A DNA stretch of 53,277 bases from Candidatus Bathyarchaeota archaeon. Lineage in GTDB: Archaea; Thermoproteota; Bathyarchaeia; TCS64. The DNA lies in NCBI GenBank assembly GCA_018652685.1, contig JABIBQ010000065.1, positions 1 to 53,277 on the forward strand, in the 5' to 3' direction. The translations under genes were made by a program, and so were the position numbers. Positions 24,934 to 32,790 of this stretch are shown here, piece after piece; the first letter of the stretch is position 1; each line of letters opens with the position of its first letter. Under the pieces are notes generated by a model. The model was not told where the DNA came from. It saw only the letters and a list, made by a program, of their open reading frames with translations, and made no database searches.

Positions 24934-26082
24934 CTATTTGTAGTTGTATGAGCCTTTGCTGGACTCAATCTTCAGTGTGTTATGATCCTCGGCCTCTAGG
25001 CATTTCCCGATGATTGACGCCCCTACACCGTAGCCCTCGATAACAGATAGAATGTCCTCTGCTGATTCTGGGTCAACTATGAATTCGAAACCCACGCCCA
25101 TGCTAAAGTCTTGGTACATCTCTTCCCATGTAACTCCGGACTCTTTTTTGATTAGCTCGAATATGGGGTCAGGGTCAGGCATCGAGTCCTTGACGTAGTT
25201 GATTCCTTTCCCCATCCTGAGGCATTTCGTGTTTCCACCACCAGTGTTATGGACCATCCCATGAACTGCTCCATGGTGTTTCCCAAGCACTTTTAGGGCG
25301 ATTGGTGAAAAAAGGCGGGTTGGCGAAAGCAGTGCCTCACTAACCATTGACCCCAGCTCATCGACATAATCATCATACTTGAAGCTACCAGTGTATCTAC
25401 CCTTGGCTGGATGGGATATCTCAGGATACTTTCTCACATACTCAGAGGTCATGAGGCTTGTCCGTGCCAAGGTCTGTCCGTTGCTCATAATCCCACTGTT
25501 CTCACCTTTTTCATACCTGATCGTGCCACCGCTACGTACGCCTATGACGACATCCCCGGGCCTGATATTGTCGCCCGAGATAACATTGGTGAGTGGCATC
25601 CGACCGAACATGGTAACACATACATCGATAGTTCTCAGCAGGTCTGGCAGGTCGGCGGTTTCGCCACCGGCAAACATGACAGGAGTATTTTCACTATTGA
25701 GCACATCAAGGCAGTCACCGAAGCTGGCGGAAAGCGCCTTGAGAAGTTCAACCCTATCGATGAGCAGAGTGTTGAACGCTACGTAATCAACAAATGTAAC
25801 AGGGTCAGCTCCTACGCAGACCAGATCATTGATGTTCATGGCTAATGCATCCTGAGCCAGGCCACCGAACCATGAAGCGTCCCTAGTCTCCTTGTAGTTG
25901 ATATAGGACATGATGGGCTTGCTTCCGGCAGAGTCAGTATGGGTTACGAGCCCCATACCGGGGTCATGGGGGTCTCTCTGGATGACACAGAACGCGTCTG
26001 GGTACAAGTTTTCGACAACCGATTTGAAGCTCTCAATACCTTTCTTCTTAATGTCCACGCCCAGCTCCTCGTACCTTGACAC
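24934..26082 (-). CDS. purM: Phosphoribosylformylglycinamidine cyclo-ligase (AIR synthase)
   Basis: A 382-residue PurM-type ATP-dependent ligase starting at GTG 26082. Landmarks: the N-terminal glycine-rich GLVTHTDSAGSKPIMS, DALAMNINDLVCVGADPVTFVDYVAF at about 78-103, MFAGGETADLPDLL and the late FSMGVGFEFIVDPE. The reaction makes 5-aminoimidazole ribonucleotide from FGAM in purine synthesis. A TATA-like tract (ttttttatag on minus, 26116-26125) lies about 30 bases upstream. It is longer than bacterial PurM (about 345) because of insertions at about 200-235. Confidence 0.9.
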   Translation of the reverse strand: MSRYEELGVDIKKKGIESFKSVVENLYPDAFCVIQRDPHDPGMGLVTHTDSAGSKPIMSYINYKETRDASWFGGLAQDALAMNINDLVCVGADPVTFVDYVAFNTLLIDRVELLKALSASFGDCLDVLNSENTPVMFAGGETADLPDLLRTIDVCVTMFGRMPLTNVISGDNIRPGDVVIGVRSGGTIRYEKGENSGIMSNGQTLARTSLMTSEYVRKYPEISHPAKGRYTGSFKYDDYVDELGSMVSEALLSPTRLFSPIALKVLGKHHGAVHGMVHNTGGGNTKCLRMGKGINYVKDSMPDPDPIFELIKKESGVTWEEMYQDFSMGVGFEFIVDPESAEDILSVIEGYGVGASIIGKCLEAEDHNTLKIESSKGSYNYK

Positions 26083-26365
26083 GTTTCACACCTTGTCTAT
26101 GGGATGCCCCACAGGTCTATAAAAAAGAGTCGAGGACGGGGTAGACCCACAGTATTGACTCCATTGCTGGGCCCTCCAAGATATTCGCTCGTACGGAGTC
26201 AGGTCCAGGGGAGGGGTCGTGTCTTTGATTCTGGGAACCGTGGTTCTGGGTGTTCGGTGTTCGGTGGGGCCTTCATTTAAAGTTAAGAGCGATAATACTT
26301 TCAAGTCTAAACACTCTCAAAACCGTATTTGGTCCTTTTATCTCCGAAAAACCTAGAAATGCGAC

Positions 26366-26914
26366 TTGTTTGAGGTTCTTTGCTCGGAGGAGGAGTTGAG
26401 TGGTGTCTTTTACTGGGCTCTTGAAGGCCTAAATCGGGCTCTTGAAAGAGGCTATCTTGAGGAGCCTGAGGAGGTTATGGAGAGAAAAGAGCTTTACATG
26501 ACAATGAGCGACCCCGTAAACGGGTTTTGTAACAACCATATAGTTGAGTCACATGAAAACATCGAGATAAAACAGGATGTGATCAAAGCTTTCTACTCGT
26601 ATTGCCTTGAGAAAGGATTTGTTCCTTTTTCAGAACGAAAATTCGTTGAACAGTTCAAGAAAACGGTGTATGTTCGGGAAAGCAGGTTAACGTTGTACAC
26701 CCGTGAGCATCAAGATGGGGATCGTTTTCGTGTGTGGAGGGGGGTGGAGCTTGTTGGCAGGTTTGAAAAAACACGATATAGTACAACAAGAGATGGGTCC
26801 TACCCGGTAAACCCAGATGTCCAGGGTCTACAAACTAGTCTAGATAAAAATGGAAATGTAGTGGGGTTAGTAGACCCCGGACATGGTGGACACAATTCTA
26901 GAGATGATGGTTAG
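26366..26914 (+). pseudogene. C-terminal fragment of a virus/plasmid D5-type primase-helicase
   Basis: A 182-residue frame starting at TTG just after an in-frame TAG. ELSGVFYWALEGLNRALERGYLEEPEEV followed by DVIKAFYSYCLEKGFVPFSERKFVEQFKK (about 75-103) resembles the C-terminal part of D5/poxvirus-type primase-helicases of archaeal and bacterial viruses and plasmids, where a WALEGL helix ends the SF3 helicase and a winged domain follows. The Walker A and B helicase parts that should precede it are missing, and no full-length start is visible. A G-rich, otherwise featureless stretch (26150-26280) precedes it. I read it as a remnant of an integrated element. Convergent with the AhpD-like gene (4-base overlap). 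Confidence 0.6.
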
Positions 26915-27285
26915 AGAAGTGCCGTCAGCTCGGGGTCTGTCTTCTGTAACTCGCGACATGAATCTATGGTCTCAAATGCCCTTCGGATATGGGGGATCGT
27001 TATTGACCCGCCGACGATGAGGCTCACGTTAAGGGACTCATACAGCTCGTTGTCTGTTGCGCCCAGCTGGATGAGCCTGATTAGATGGTATGTGACACAG
27101 TCATCGCACTTTAACACCATGCTGGTTGTCAGCCCGCAGAACTCCAGGGTCTTCTCGTCCAGCTCGCCTGGCTCATAAGCCCTCCCGTCTAGCGCCCAGA
27201 AACGTTTAAGCCCGAGGTGTCCGCTGTTGGTTATCCTGTCGTTCATCCTATGCCTGAACTTATTGTACTCGATCAAGTCTTTCAT
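26911..27285 (-). CDS. Carboxymuconolactone decarboxylase/AhpD-like protein
   Basis: A 124-residue protein with the CDDCVTYHL motif (CxxC followed by His, about 60-68) within a helical bundle, and FETIDSCRELQK near the C-terminus. The CxxC-x3-H set is the redox-active centre of AhpD-type alkylhydroperoxidase/disulphide reductase relatives. Proposed role: thiol-disulphide exchange or peroxide defence; the true substrate is unknown. It ends against the primase remnant and is divergent from trmI. Confidence 0.8.
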   Translation of the reverse strand: MKDLIEYNKFRHRMNDRITNSGHLGLKRFWALDGRAYEPGELDEKTLEFCGLTTSMVLKCDDCVTYHLIRLIQLGATDNELYESLNVSLIVGGSITIPHIRRAFETIDSCRELQKTDPELTALL

Positions 27286-27368
27286 GCTGGCAAAATTGGG
27301 GGTTCGGACGTATAAGTTGTGGCTTAGGGAGTATGAGATATATTCCAGAGAGACTATTCACGTCCAAT

Positions 27369-28148
27369 ATGACCAACATCAAGGAAGGCGACGAGATCTA
27401 CCTCGTGTTCGACCACAAACAAAACTACAAGCTCAAGGTGGTAACAGGTGAAAAATTCCACACAAGAAAGGGCTTCATAGAGTTGGGTGACCTCATCGGG
27501 AAGCCCTTCGGGATGGTGGTGACCAGCAGCCTGGGTATGGCCTTCTACGTGCTGAAGCCCCTCATCAGGGACAGAGTGCTGAAGACGGACAGGAGGACAC
27601 AGGTTCTTTACCCCAAGGACATCAGTTACATCCTGCTCCAGATGGACCTGGGGTCGGGTAGCCAAGTCGTTGAAGCTGGGACCGGGAGCGGTGCACTGAC
27701 GATGGCAATGGCAAACTCCGTCAGGCCGAACGGCATGATCTACAGCTACGACATCAGTGAGAGGCACCAAAAGGTGGCTGCCAGGAACATCGATAAATCC
27801 GGCCTGATGCCATGGGTTGAGCTGGAGATCAAGGATATCACGAAAGGCATCCCGAACAAGGACGTTGACGCGGTTTTTCTTGACATGTCACAGCCCTGGA
27901 AAGTCGTACGGTCCGCGTGGGACGCACTTGCGGGGAGCGGCGTGTTTATGTCGTTCAGCCCCACCATCGATCAGGTCATGAAGACCACAGAGATGCTGAA
28001 CAGCCTCCCATTCATAGAGATCGAGACCATCGAGCTGCTGCTTAGGGAAATCACGGTTGCACCTAACAAGACACGCCCCAGGACGCAGATGATCGGTCAC
28101 TCAGGTTACCTGACATCAGCGAGAAAGGTCATCGAGCTGCTCGAATGA
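27369..28148 (+). CDS. trmI: tRNA (adenine-57/58-N1)-methyltransferase
   Basis: 259 residues from ATG 27369 (MTNIKEGDEIYLVF). The ATG at 27333 would add 12 residues, but a TATA-like gatatatt (27336-27343) lies about 28 bases before 27369. An N-terminal beta-rich domain precedes a Rossmann methyltransferase fold: VVEAGTGSGALTMAMA at about 151-166 in the long frame binds S-adenosylmethionine, and AVFLDMSQPWKVV lines the site. Archaeal TrmI methylates A57 and A58 in the tRNA T-loop, stabilising tRNA. The C-terminal NKTRPRTQMIGHSGYL segment is typical of the family. It is followed closely by a peptidase gene. Confidence 0.9.
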   Translation: MTNIKEGDEIYLVFDHKQNYKLKVVTGEKFHTRKGFIELGDLIGKPFGMVVTSSLGMAFYVLKPLIRDRVLKTDRRTQVLYPKDISYILLQMDLGSGSQVVEAGTGSGALTMAMANSVRPNGMIYSYDISERHQKVAARNIDKSGLMPWVELEIKDITKGIPNKDVDAVFLDMSQPWKVVRSAWDALAGSGVFMSFSPTIDQVMKTTEMLNSLPFIEIETIELLLREITVAPNKTRPRTQMIGHSGYLTSARKVIELLE

Positions 28149-28177
28149 TTTAACCCCTCGAATCCATCTTATTTCCC

Positions 28178-29182
28178 ATGGAGCTCATCAAGCCCAATAG
28201 ACTGAGGAAAGGAGACACGATCAGAATCGTGGCCCCAGCAAGCAGCATGGCATCCCTTGCCAAGCCAGCAGCGGAAACAGGCGTCAAAAACCTTGAGAAA
28301 CTCGGTTTCAACGTGGAGATTGATCCAAACGTCTATCGGACCTACAAAGGCACGGCTGGGAAGCCGGTTGAGAGAGCCGAGAGCCTTATGGATGCGTTCT
28401 TGGACAACTCCGTTGACGGAATCATGTGTTGCTGGGGTGGGTTCAACAGCAACGACATCATTGATTACCTTGACTATCGGGCTATTAGGGAAAACCCCAA
28501 GGTCTTCGTGGGGTACAGCGATATCACAATCCTGAACACGGTACTATACAAGGAGGCGGGATTGGTGAACTTCCAAGGACCGGCGTTTATAACGTTCACA
28601 CACAAATTCCTCATGTCATGGGAGGTTGACCTGTTCAAGCAGGTGACCATGACAGAGAGTGAGGAAATAGAAATCAGGGCATCTCCTACGTTCATTGATG
28701 ATCCATTCTACTGGAAGCACCCTGAGGAACCCATCAAGGAGAGGCAGAACCCCGGATGGGGCATTGTTAACGAGGGAGAGGCGGAGGGCAGGCTCATAGG
28801 AGGACACTTAGGGACGCTGCTATGCCTAGCGGGAACCAAGTATTGGCCCGACCTCAAAGGCAACATTCTGTTTATCGAGTGCGACGAGGAGGACGTGGGG
28901 GCAGTCAACATTACCCGACAGTTACGCCACCTGAAACACTTGGGGGTCTTTGATGAGATATCGGGACTGGTGGTTGGACGTATTCCCGAGATACTTGGCT
29001 TGAAGGGCGATCAGAGTATTGAGTCAATTGTGGGGGACGTTGTGGATGGTTTAGGAATCCCCGTCATCACACAGTTTGATTTCGGTCACACGAACCCAAT
29101 TGCCACCATTCCGATAGGTGTGCGGGGGAAACTTTCCGCGGAAAAAAAATCGTTAACGCTAATTGAAGCCAGAGTACGGTGA
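28178..29182 (+). CDS. Serine carboxypeptidase of family S66 (LD-carboxypeptidase/MccF-like)
   Basis: A 334-residue protein. RIVAPASSM at the start, VFVGYSDITILN (catalytic serine about residue 113), FIECDEEDVGAVNITRQL (glutamate near 233) and DFGHTNPIATIPIGV (histidine near 303) give the Ser-Glu-His triad of S66 peptidases. Known members cut murein LD-peptide bonds or detoxify microcin C7 by hydrolysing an acyl-nucleotide. An archaeon has no murein, so an MccF-like detoxification or peptide role is more likely. It lies 29 bases after trmI. Confidence 0.85.
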   Translation: MELIKPNRLRKGDTIRIVAPASSMASLAKPAAETGVKNLEKLGFNVEIDPNVYRTYKGTAGKPVERAESLMDAFLDNSVDGIMCCWGGFNSNDIIDYLDYRAIRENPKVFVGYSDITILNTVLYKEAGLVNFQGPAFITFTHKFLMSWEVDLFKQVTMTESEEIEIRASPTFIDDPFYWKHPEEPIKERQNPGWGIVNEGEAEGRLIGGHLGTLLCLAGTKYWPDLKGNILFIECDEEDVGAVNITRQLRHLKHLGVFDEISGLVVGRIPEILGLKGDQSIESIVGDVVDGLGIPVITQFDFGHTNPIATIPIGVRGKLSAEKKSLTLIEARVR

Positions 29183-29277
29183 AAAAGATGTTTCTCTGCA
29201 TAGAAATGCATATTCTAAAATCGTACTTTAAATATTTTTTAATGAATTGAGTTATTCTCACCGAATGTAAGAATAGT

Positions 29278-29285
29278 CTTTTAAA
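29278..29285 (+). promoter_or_regulatory. TATA box for the RNA candidate
   Basis: cttttaaa centred near 29282, about 27 bases before G29309, the first paired base of the RNA candidate's closing helix. Confidence 0.5.
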
Positions 29286-29308
29286 CCCGTTCAATCGCCC
29301 CTAAACTA

Positions 29309-29434
29309 GAGCTGGCTAGTGGGTACAGGGCTCCTGAGGAACAGTAAGGTCTCCCGAAGAAGTATTGGGCTACCGGAGCGGGACACCCCAACGGCAACGA
29401 GGGACGACAGTCGCCCGCTCAGCCACGCTCCGCT
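29309..29434 (+). ncRNA. Structured non-coding RNA of unassigned family
   Basis: A GC-rich island in AT-rich surroundings. The ends pair: 29309-29317 (GAGCUGGCU) with 29421-29430 (AGCCACGCUC, one bulge), then 29319-29323 (GUGGG) with 29414-29418 (CCCGC). Inside, GCUCC 29330-29334 pairs with GGAGC 29375-29379 around a 13-base bulge, and CCC/GGG closes a loop at 29353-29369. A TATA box sits 27 bases before the first pair and a TTTT tail follows the last one (29433-29436), so both ends of a roughly 125-base transcript are marked. No ORF fits. It has no 5S, tRNA, or SRP signature; GAGGAA and ACAG strings recall RNase P but order and length do not fit. Confidence 0.6.
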
Positions 29435-29567
29435 TTTCCATTATCTCTTGTGACAAGAATATAAAGTCTCCCAGACCCTATTCTCAGATTAAATAGTATA
29501 ATCAACCCCTCCAAACATCGGACAAGTTTATTCATTCACCTTAAAAACAGGGATTTAGGAGGTCTCC

Positions 29568-29666
29568 GTGCCCATTGATCAATATGAATTGCATGAACCA
29601 GTAAAATTTTACCGGATTAGTACTCCAAAGACTATAAACTATTGCGTATTCATGTTAAAACCATAA
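29568..29666 (+). CDS. Putative 32-residue micro-ORF with ribosome-binding site
   Basis: GTG 29568 follows aggaggt (29557-29563) at a short spacing of four bases, a strong Shine-Dalgarno-like match in a window where most genes look leaderless. The peptide is polar with a YCVF stretch near the end; no family recognised. Chance cannot be excluded. Confidence 0.25.
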   Translation: MPIDQYELHEPVKFYRISTPKTINYCVFMLKP

Positions 29667-29704
29667 ATAAATTTCAAAACTTGAAAGAATGCTTATTAAA
29701 CCCT

Positions 29705-29734
29705 GATAAACGCCTGATGACAACCGATAAACGC
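29705..29734 (+). repeat. Direct repeat GATAAACGC x2 upstream of the M42 peptidase
   Basis: Copies at 29705-29713 and 29726-29734, offset by 21 bases (about two helical turns), about 30 bases ahead of ATG 29763. Operator-like. A TGATGA (29715-29720) and CTGA (29734-29737) with 13 bases between also recall boxes C and D, but no C'/D half is seen. Confidence 0.35.
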
Positions 29735-29762
29735 TGAAAACGCAGAGTGTTTCCTGATATAT

Positions 29763-30842
29763 ATGGACAAGAGAGAACTAAAGCTCATGGCGAAGATGAT
29801 GGATGCATTCGGTCCATCAGGATTCGAGAGAGAGATAAACAGGATCGTTAAGAAGGAGATAGAGCCCATCGTTGATGAGATCATCACTGACAAACTGGGC
29901 TCGGTTGCCTTCAAGCTCAACGGTGATGGCCCCAAGGTGCTCCTTGCTGGGCACACTGATGAGATCGGTTTCATTATCTCGTCGATCACAAAGGAGGGTT
30001 TTCTCACTTTCAACCAGCTGGGTGGTTGGTGGGACCAGGTACTATTAGCCCAGAAAGTGATAATAAGGGGAAAGAAGGGCGACGTCATTGGCATCATCGC
30101 CTCAAAGCCACCTCACATCATACCAATGGAAGAGAGAAAAAAGGTGGTCGTCAAGAAGAACATGTACATCGATATCGGCGTCAGCACCAAGGAAGAGGTC
30201 GAGGAGGCAGGTATCAGGGTAGGAGACCCGGTTGTCCCTTGGAGCCCGTTCCAAACTCTTCACGATGGAAAGGTGGGCATGGGCAAGGCGTTCGATGACA
30301 GGATTGGGACATTCGTCATCATGGAGGCAATACGCAGGATCAAGGAGCAGGGCATAGCCCACCCCAATACCATCATAGGCGCGGCGACGGTCCAGGAGGA
30401 GGTAGGTCTCAGGGGGGCACAGACAATAGCGCAGACGGTGAACCCCGACGTTGCAATAGTACTTGAGGTGGATATCGCGGGCGACGTGCCGGGGATCAAG
30501 CCTCATGAGGCGGCTACCAAGATGGGGAAGGGACCCGGTATGATTACTTATGACAGGAGCATGATACCAAACCAGGGGCTCAAGGAGTTCGTCCTAGATA
30601 TCGCATCCCAGGTGCAGATACCTATCCAACTCAGCCAGATGGCTGGAGGAGGAACGGACGCTGGTAGGATCCATGTTAACAGTTCTGGCTGCCCATCGGT
30701 GGTTCTGACAGTACCCACAAGACACATCCACAGCCATATCGGATTGCTGAGCCTCAAGGACACCGAGAACATGATCAAGCTGCTCGTTGAGCTACTGAAG
30801 AAGCTGGACTGGAACACGGTCAATAGCTTCTCAGAGCTCTAA
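29763..30842 (+). CDS. M42 family metallopeptidase (glutamyl aminopeptidase/deblocking aminopeptidase)
   Basis: A 359-residue dinuclear-metal aminopeptidase. VLLAGHTDEIGFIIS (about 60-74) supplies His and Asp ligands; GKAFDDRIGTFVIMEAIRR (about 178-196), TVQEEVGLRGAQ (Glu pair, about 214-225), VDIAGDVPG and RHIHSHIGL (last His) complete the site. M42 enzymes form tetrahedral shells and trim short peptides to amino acids, feeding fermentation. The catalytic domain is interrupted by the usual lid insertion (about 75-170). It converges with the DedA-like gene, overlapping 4 bases. Confidence 0.92.
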   Translation: MDKRELKLMAKMMDAFGPSGFEREINRIVKKEIEPIVDEIITDKLGSVAFKLNGDGPKVLLAGHTDEIGFIISSITKEGFLTFNQLGGWWDQVLLAQKVIIRGKKGDVIGIIASKPPHIIPMEERKKVVVKKNMYIDIGVSTKEEVEEAGIRVGDPVVPWSPFQTLHDGKVGMGKAFDDRIGTFVIMEAIRRIKEQGIAHPNTIIGAATVQEEVGLRGAQTIAQTVNPDVAIVLEVDIAGDVPGIKPHEAATKMGKGPGMITYDRSMIPNQGLKEFVLDIASQVQIPIQLSQMAGGGTDAGRIHVNSSGCPSVVLTVPTRHIHSHIGLLSLKDTENMIKLLVELLKKLDWNTVNSFSEL

Positions 30843-31429
30843 ACGAGCTCAAGATCCTCTTCAATGAATTTTGACCAGTCTATTTTCAGCATCACGTAGA
30901 TGATGACCACCATCAACCCGGTGGATAATACACCACCGAGCCAGCCGCTTGAAGCAAAGATGTCCTTGATGGTACTGTAACTGTACCTTCCGGCGTAGGC
31001 GACAGCTGTGCACATCAGGAACTTTCCCGCAAACATGGCAGCTATTGCCTTCTTGATATCGAACTTCATCATGCCCAGCGGGATGAGGATCAAGTCATCG
31101 GGCAGTGGAAGCAATGCAAAGAGGAAGATAACTGTCACCCCGTATTTCGCGACAAGCTTTCTCGCTGTCTCCAACTGACTCCCATATCGGTCGTTCAGTA
31201 CCTTCCTTCCACCCATTCCGATGAGGTAGGCACTAAACTCACCAACAGTGGACCCGAGCCCGCAGACCAAGCCTAGCATTAGGGGATTGAGAGTCGCGCC
31301 GAAGGCATAAATGGTGAGAACGAATGGAACGGGGAAGAATACGGTGAAGTTTCCGAAAGTGGAGATGAAGAAAGCTCCAAGGTAGCCGTAATTGGATACC
31401 AGGTCGTTCATCCAAGCCCACAAGTCCAC
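30839..31429 (-). CDS. VTT/DedA-like (YqaA) membrane protein
   Basis: 196 residues with several hydrophobic segments. The GSTVGEFSAYLIGMGGRKV segment (about 60-78) and the FALLPLPDDLILIPLGMMKFD re-entrant loop (about 104-124) match the SNARE-associated/VTT domain. The P-x-P-D-D variant is like the YqaA subgroup. DedA/VTT proteins move lipids across membranes or maintain membrane potential. The exact role is unknown. Confidence 0.82.
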   Translation of the reverse strand: MDLWAWMNDLVSNYGYLGAFFISTFGNFTVFFPVPFVLTIYAFGATLNPLMLGLVCGLGSTVGEFSAYLIGMGGRKVLNDRYGSQLETARKLVAKYGVTVIFLFALLPLPDDLILIPLGMMKFDIKKAIAAMFAGKFLMCTAVAYAGRYSYSTIKDIFASSGWLGGVLSTGLMVVIIYVMLKIDWSKFIEEDLELV

Positions 31430-31875
31430 CAGAATATCACCTAATAACCATCAGGTATTCCTTAAGACAGTTAAACGTTCCCAACTTATGGAAAGCAGGG
31501 ACTCAATGGACTGCGAGTACCGTAGAGACTTTAATTAAAGAATATGATATTATGAGAACCGTGTCTCAACGATACTACCGATGGATGTTTGAGTCTGTTT
31601 ACCACCAGGACAGGCAATGCCCGGAACTTGTATCCCATAGAGAATACAAAGTAAATCTGGTTGAATACACTAGAGAACCGGTAAACACGCCGTATCGCCC
31701 ATGCCCTAAATGCATAAAAAAATGAGTCCTATAATTTGGTGAGTTAAACCATATCAAACATTCTTCAACGGTAGTGGATATTATTATGACAACACAAACG
31801 GGTATGCTATAGTAAAGATAACGATGCATTTCTTGAGTGATAAAATGTTTTCAACAGGGTACATATTCTAGTACC
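31430..31875. other. Gap with one small ORF
   Basis: 446 bases between the DedA-like gene and the second DinB gene. Apart from the 57-residue ORF at 31552-31725 I see only AT-rich sequence with TATA-like tracts (31530-31539). Confidence 0.4.
31552..31725 (+). CDS. 57-residue basic protein with a CPKC knuckle
   Basis: ATG 31552 to TGA 31723-31725, with tttaattaaa (31530-31539) about 18 bases before. The protein is rich in Tyr, Arg and Lys and ends with RPCPKCIKK; a further Cys occurs in DRQCPEL (about residue 23). Two CP motifs could form half of a zinc site, possibly completed by dimerisation. No known family recognised. Too short for usual ORF cut-offs, but its composition looks coding. Confidence 0.5.
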   Translation: MRTVSQRYYRWMFESVYHQDRQCPELVSHREYKVNLVEYTREPVNTPYRPCPKCIKK

Positions 31876-32319
31876 ATGGCAAATATTTTCGCGGAGCACG
31901 CGGATTTCATTTTCGACGCGTTCATAGAGAACGTCAGCGGCCTGAACTACGAACAGCTGAACTGGAAGCCCATCGAGGGGGAAAAAGGTATCCAGACTAT
32001 CCTGACCCACACCACAAGAATCGCGTTACTACTTATCCCACAGGTTATCGATGGGACAGTCAACCCCGATGGATGGGACGACGATTACGAGAATATCCCT
32101 CACACGTACGAGGAGCTACTGAAAGACCTGAACGAGGCGAAAAGAATCGTCATTGATGGTATCAAGGGACTGGATGAATCGGGGCTGGATGCAAAACTAA
32201 AGCTCTGGGGTAGGGAACTGATCACAAAGAACCTCCTGTTCCACCTTCTCAGGGAGGTCGTTCACCACAGCGGCCAAATAGCCATGCTCAAGGGCATGCA
32301 CAAGAGGAACACGGCCTAG
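31876..32319 (+). CDS. DinB/DUF664-like four-helix protein
   Basis: 147 residues from ATG 31876 (the longer frame starts at 31837). It has the DinB pattern: EQLNWKP near residue 25, TILTHTTRIALLLIPQV with the first His, and LREVVHHSGQIAMLKGMHK with the C-terminal histidines. Putative metal-dependent transferase or hydrolase; substrate unknown. It converges with the DUF523 gene (4-base overlap). Confidence 0.8.
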   Translation: MANIFAEHADFIFDAFIENVSGLNYEQLNWKPIEGEKGIQTILTHTTRIALLLIPQVIDGTVNPDGWDDDYENIPHTYEELLKDLNEAKRIVIDGIKGLDESGLDAKLKLWGRELITKNLLFHLLREVVHHSGQIAMLKGMHKRNTA

Positions 32320-32789
32320 ACTCGTTCAATGAAAGCATCAACACCCTCCTCTGCCAACCCAGACTCGTCTATGAAGACGGCGTCACAGTACTTTTCCATC
32401 GCCTTCTGAGCGAATACTCCCGAACCAATCTCAATAGAATCGCCCCACATTATCTTGGTCGTGTCAAGACCACAGGAAGGGGACTTGCTTTTCAGGATGA
32501 AGGCGTCAACCTTTCCTTGATTTGACAAGAAATCTTCAGAAGCCTTCTCAAGCACCTTAGTTACATCAAGTCCTGTCTCGTCCTGATTGACATGGATATA
32601 CCCATCTTTCCTGTAGAGGTTGATGGGTGTACGCGGGACGCCGAGACCTGCATGCATCTCGGGGCAAACGGTGATGACATCGGCTAACTTGTCAAGTTCA
32701 TTGCGCCAAGAAACATCAATAATTTCGCCGTTGTATCTGCATGCCTCATAACCGAGGCAGCGACTGACAACTACGCGTGGTTTGGACAA
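32316..32789 (-). CDS. DUF523 family protein (TTG start)
   Basis: 157 residues from TTG 32789, which follows the upstream TAG stop (32791-32793) by one base. This gives the family-like N-terminus SKPRVVVSRCLGYEACRYNG; the longer frame reading into the upstream gene is not needed. VCPEMHAGLGVPRTP (about 42-56) and LKSKSPSCGLDTTKI are the DUF523 signatures with conserved cysteines (about 9, 14, 43 and 106), probably a metal or iron-sulphur site. The function of the family is not established. Translationally coupled to the amidohydrolase. Confidence 0.82.
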   Translation of the reverse strand: MSKPRVVVSRCLGYEACRYNGEIIDVSWRNELDKLADVITVCPEMHAGLGVPRTPINLYRKDGYIHVNQDETGLDVTKVLEKASEDFLSNQGKVDAFILKSKSPSCGLDTTKIMWGDSIEIGSGVFAQKAMEKYCDAVFIDESGLAEEGVDAFIERV

Positions 32790-32790
32790 G

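Larger units (their letters stand above)
29183..29762. other. Gene-free stretch with an RNA candidate and two small signals
   Basis: 580 bases between the S66 peptidase and the M42 peptidase. It holds a TATA box and folded RNA (29278-29434), a possible GTG micro-ORF with a strong ribosome-binding site (29568-29666) and a direct repeat just before the M42 gene. The rest is AT-rich and featureless. Confidence 0.5.

Noticed and set aside
26086-26304. A 72-codon minus-strand ORF and G-rich segment before the primase remnant, considered as a small RNA
   Set aside because: The T-rich tract at 26116-26125 is better explained as the purM TATA box; only one short hairpin (GACTCC/GGAGTC) is visible and no second boundary signal.
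29309-29434. Assignment of the structured RNA to RNase P or SRP RNA
   Set aside because: GAGGAA and ACAG strings exist but order and spacing do not match RNase P conserved regions, the length is too short, and no SRP Alu or helix-8 motif is seen.
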